The position numbers were made by a program, and so were the translations under genes. Under the pieces are notes generated by a model. That model saw nothing but the letters and a program-made list of their open reading frames with translations. It had not been told where the DNA came from and did no database searches. A stretch of 14,840 nt of DNA from DASUSF01 sp036375275. GTDB lineage: Bacteria > Pseudomonadota > Alphaproteobacteria > Geminicoccales > Geminicoccaceae. Where the stretch lies: NCBI GenBank assembly GCA_036375275.1, contig DASUSF010000453.1, forward strand, positions 1 to 14,840. The letters are read 5' to 3'. Positions 14,695 through 14,840 of the stretch are shown one piece after another; positions within the stretch are counted from its first letter, which is position 1, and each line of letters starts with the position of its first letter.

Positions 14695-14840
14695 GCGTCC
14701 GTCTCCTCGAGCAGCTGATCGAGCGAGAAGCTGCGCACGGCCGGAAGCCCCTGCGCATACGCCTCCTCGCCGTGACGGCGCATATTCCGATCGACGAGCC
14801 GCCGGGCATCGGCGAATACGTCATCGAGCTCCGCCTCAAG
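14691..14840 (-). CDS. 3' end of an unidentified gene, truncated by the window edge
   Basis: An open frame of 49 codons enters from the right edge and ends with TGA at 14691-14693. The visible tail contains ELDDVFADARRLVDRNMRR and ends SFSLDQLLEETDA. It is helical, acidic and soluble-looking, with no recognised domain. That it is coding is supported by its stop forming a CTGA overlap with the acetyltransferase, whose ribosome-binding site lies within it, so the two genes are probably co-transcribed and coupled. A different frame over 14624-14839 is arginine/serine-rich and looks like a shadow. Function unknown. Confidence 0.6.
   Translation of the reverse strand, partial: LEAELDDVFADARRLVDRNMRRHGEEAYAQGLPAVRSFSLDQLLEETDA
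14703..14708 (-). promoter_or_regulatory. Ribosome-binding site supporting the CTG start of the acetyltransferase
   Basis: GAGGAG on the minus strand, 8 nt before the CTG at 14694, inside the end of the upstream gene. No comparable site exists before the ATG at 14622, where the nearest purine stretch (GAGG) is about 16 nt away. Confidence 0.65.

Noticed and set aside
14624..14839. 71-codon minus-strand frame at the right edge
   Set aside because: Arginine/serine-rich and out of frame with the coding-like tail ending at 14691; a shadow frame.

Overview
The window is very GC-rich with short intergenic gaps, tightly packed operons and GTG (probably also CTG) starts. It looks like a chromosomal segment of an alphaproteobacterium, probably of Rhodospirillales/Acetobacteraceae type. 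Two things support this: a tripartite tricarboxylate transporter locus of a kind common there, and an exact match to the alphaproteobacterial general-stress-response (EcfG) promoter (GGAAC-N16-CGTT) in front of a PRC-barrel gene. Nearly all genes lie on the minus strand. The long plus-strand open frames are antisense shadows of high-GC coding sequence.

Layout, reading the minus strand from right to left. (1) 14840-14098: the 3' end of an unidentified gene running off the window, then a GNAT acetyltransferase whose real start is most likely a CTG overlapping the upstream stop. (2) 14097-13976: convergent intergenic region with a strong hairpin. (3) 13136-13975 (+): a secreted Q/E/P-rich PRC-barrel protein, the only plus-strand gene. 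(4) 12852-8002: an RND efflux operon, with a membrane fusion protein, an HAE1-type pump and a TetR/AcrR regulator. A sigma-70-like promoter and a dyad resembling a TetR operator lie before the first gene. (5) 7880-24: a catabolic operon, tctC-tctB-tctA, then a D-2-hydroxyacid dehydrogenase, an aldehyde dehydrogenase, a thiamine-diphosphate enzyme, and a chimeric remnant of tcuA and tcuB.

How the genes may work together. TctC binds a carboxylate in the periplasm and TctAB imports it. The dehydrogenase, ThDP enzyme and aldehyde dehydrogenase could form a linear route: 2-hydroxyacid to 2-oxoacid, decarboxylation to aldehyde, oxidation to a carboxylate one carbon shorter. This route is inferred from enzyme classes and order; no substrate can be read from the sequence. 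TcuA and TcuB normally oxidise tricarballylate to cis-aconitate and pair with Tct-type uptake. Here only the N-terminus of TcuA and the C-terminal membrane part of TcuB remain, joined in frame, which suggests a large internal deletion (or an assembly error) and loss of that activity.

No tRNA, rRNA, CRISPR array, insertion sequence or phage gene was seen. The points most worth a second look are the tcuA-tcuB chimera, the hydroxyacid/ThDP/aldehyde dehydrogenase set beside a Tct transporter, the EcfG-type promoter of the low-complexity PRC-barrel protein, and the CTG start of the acetyltransferase.
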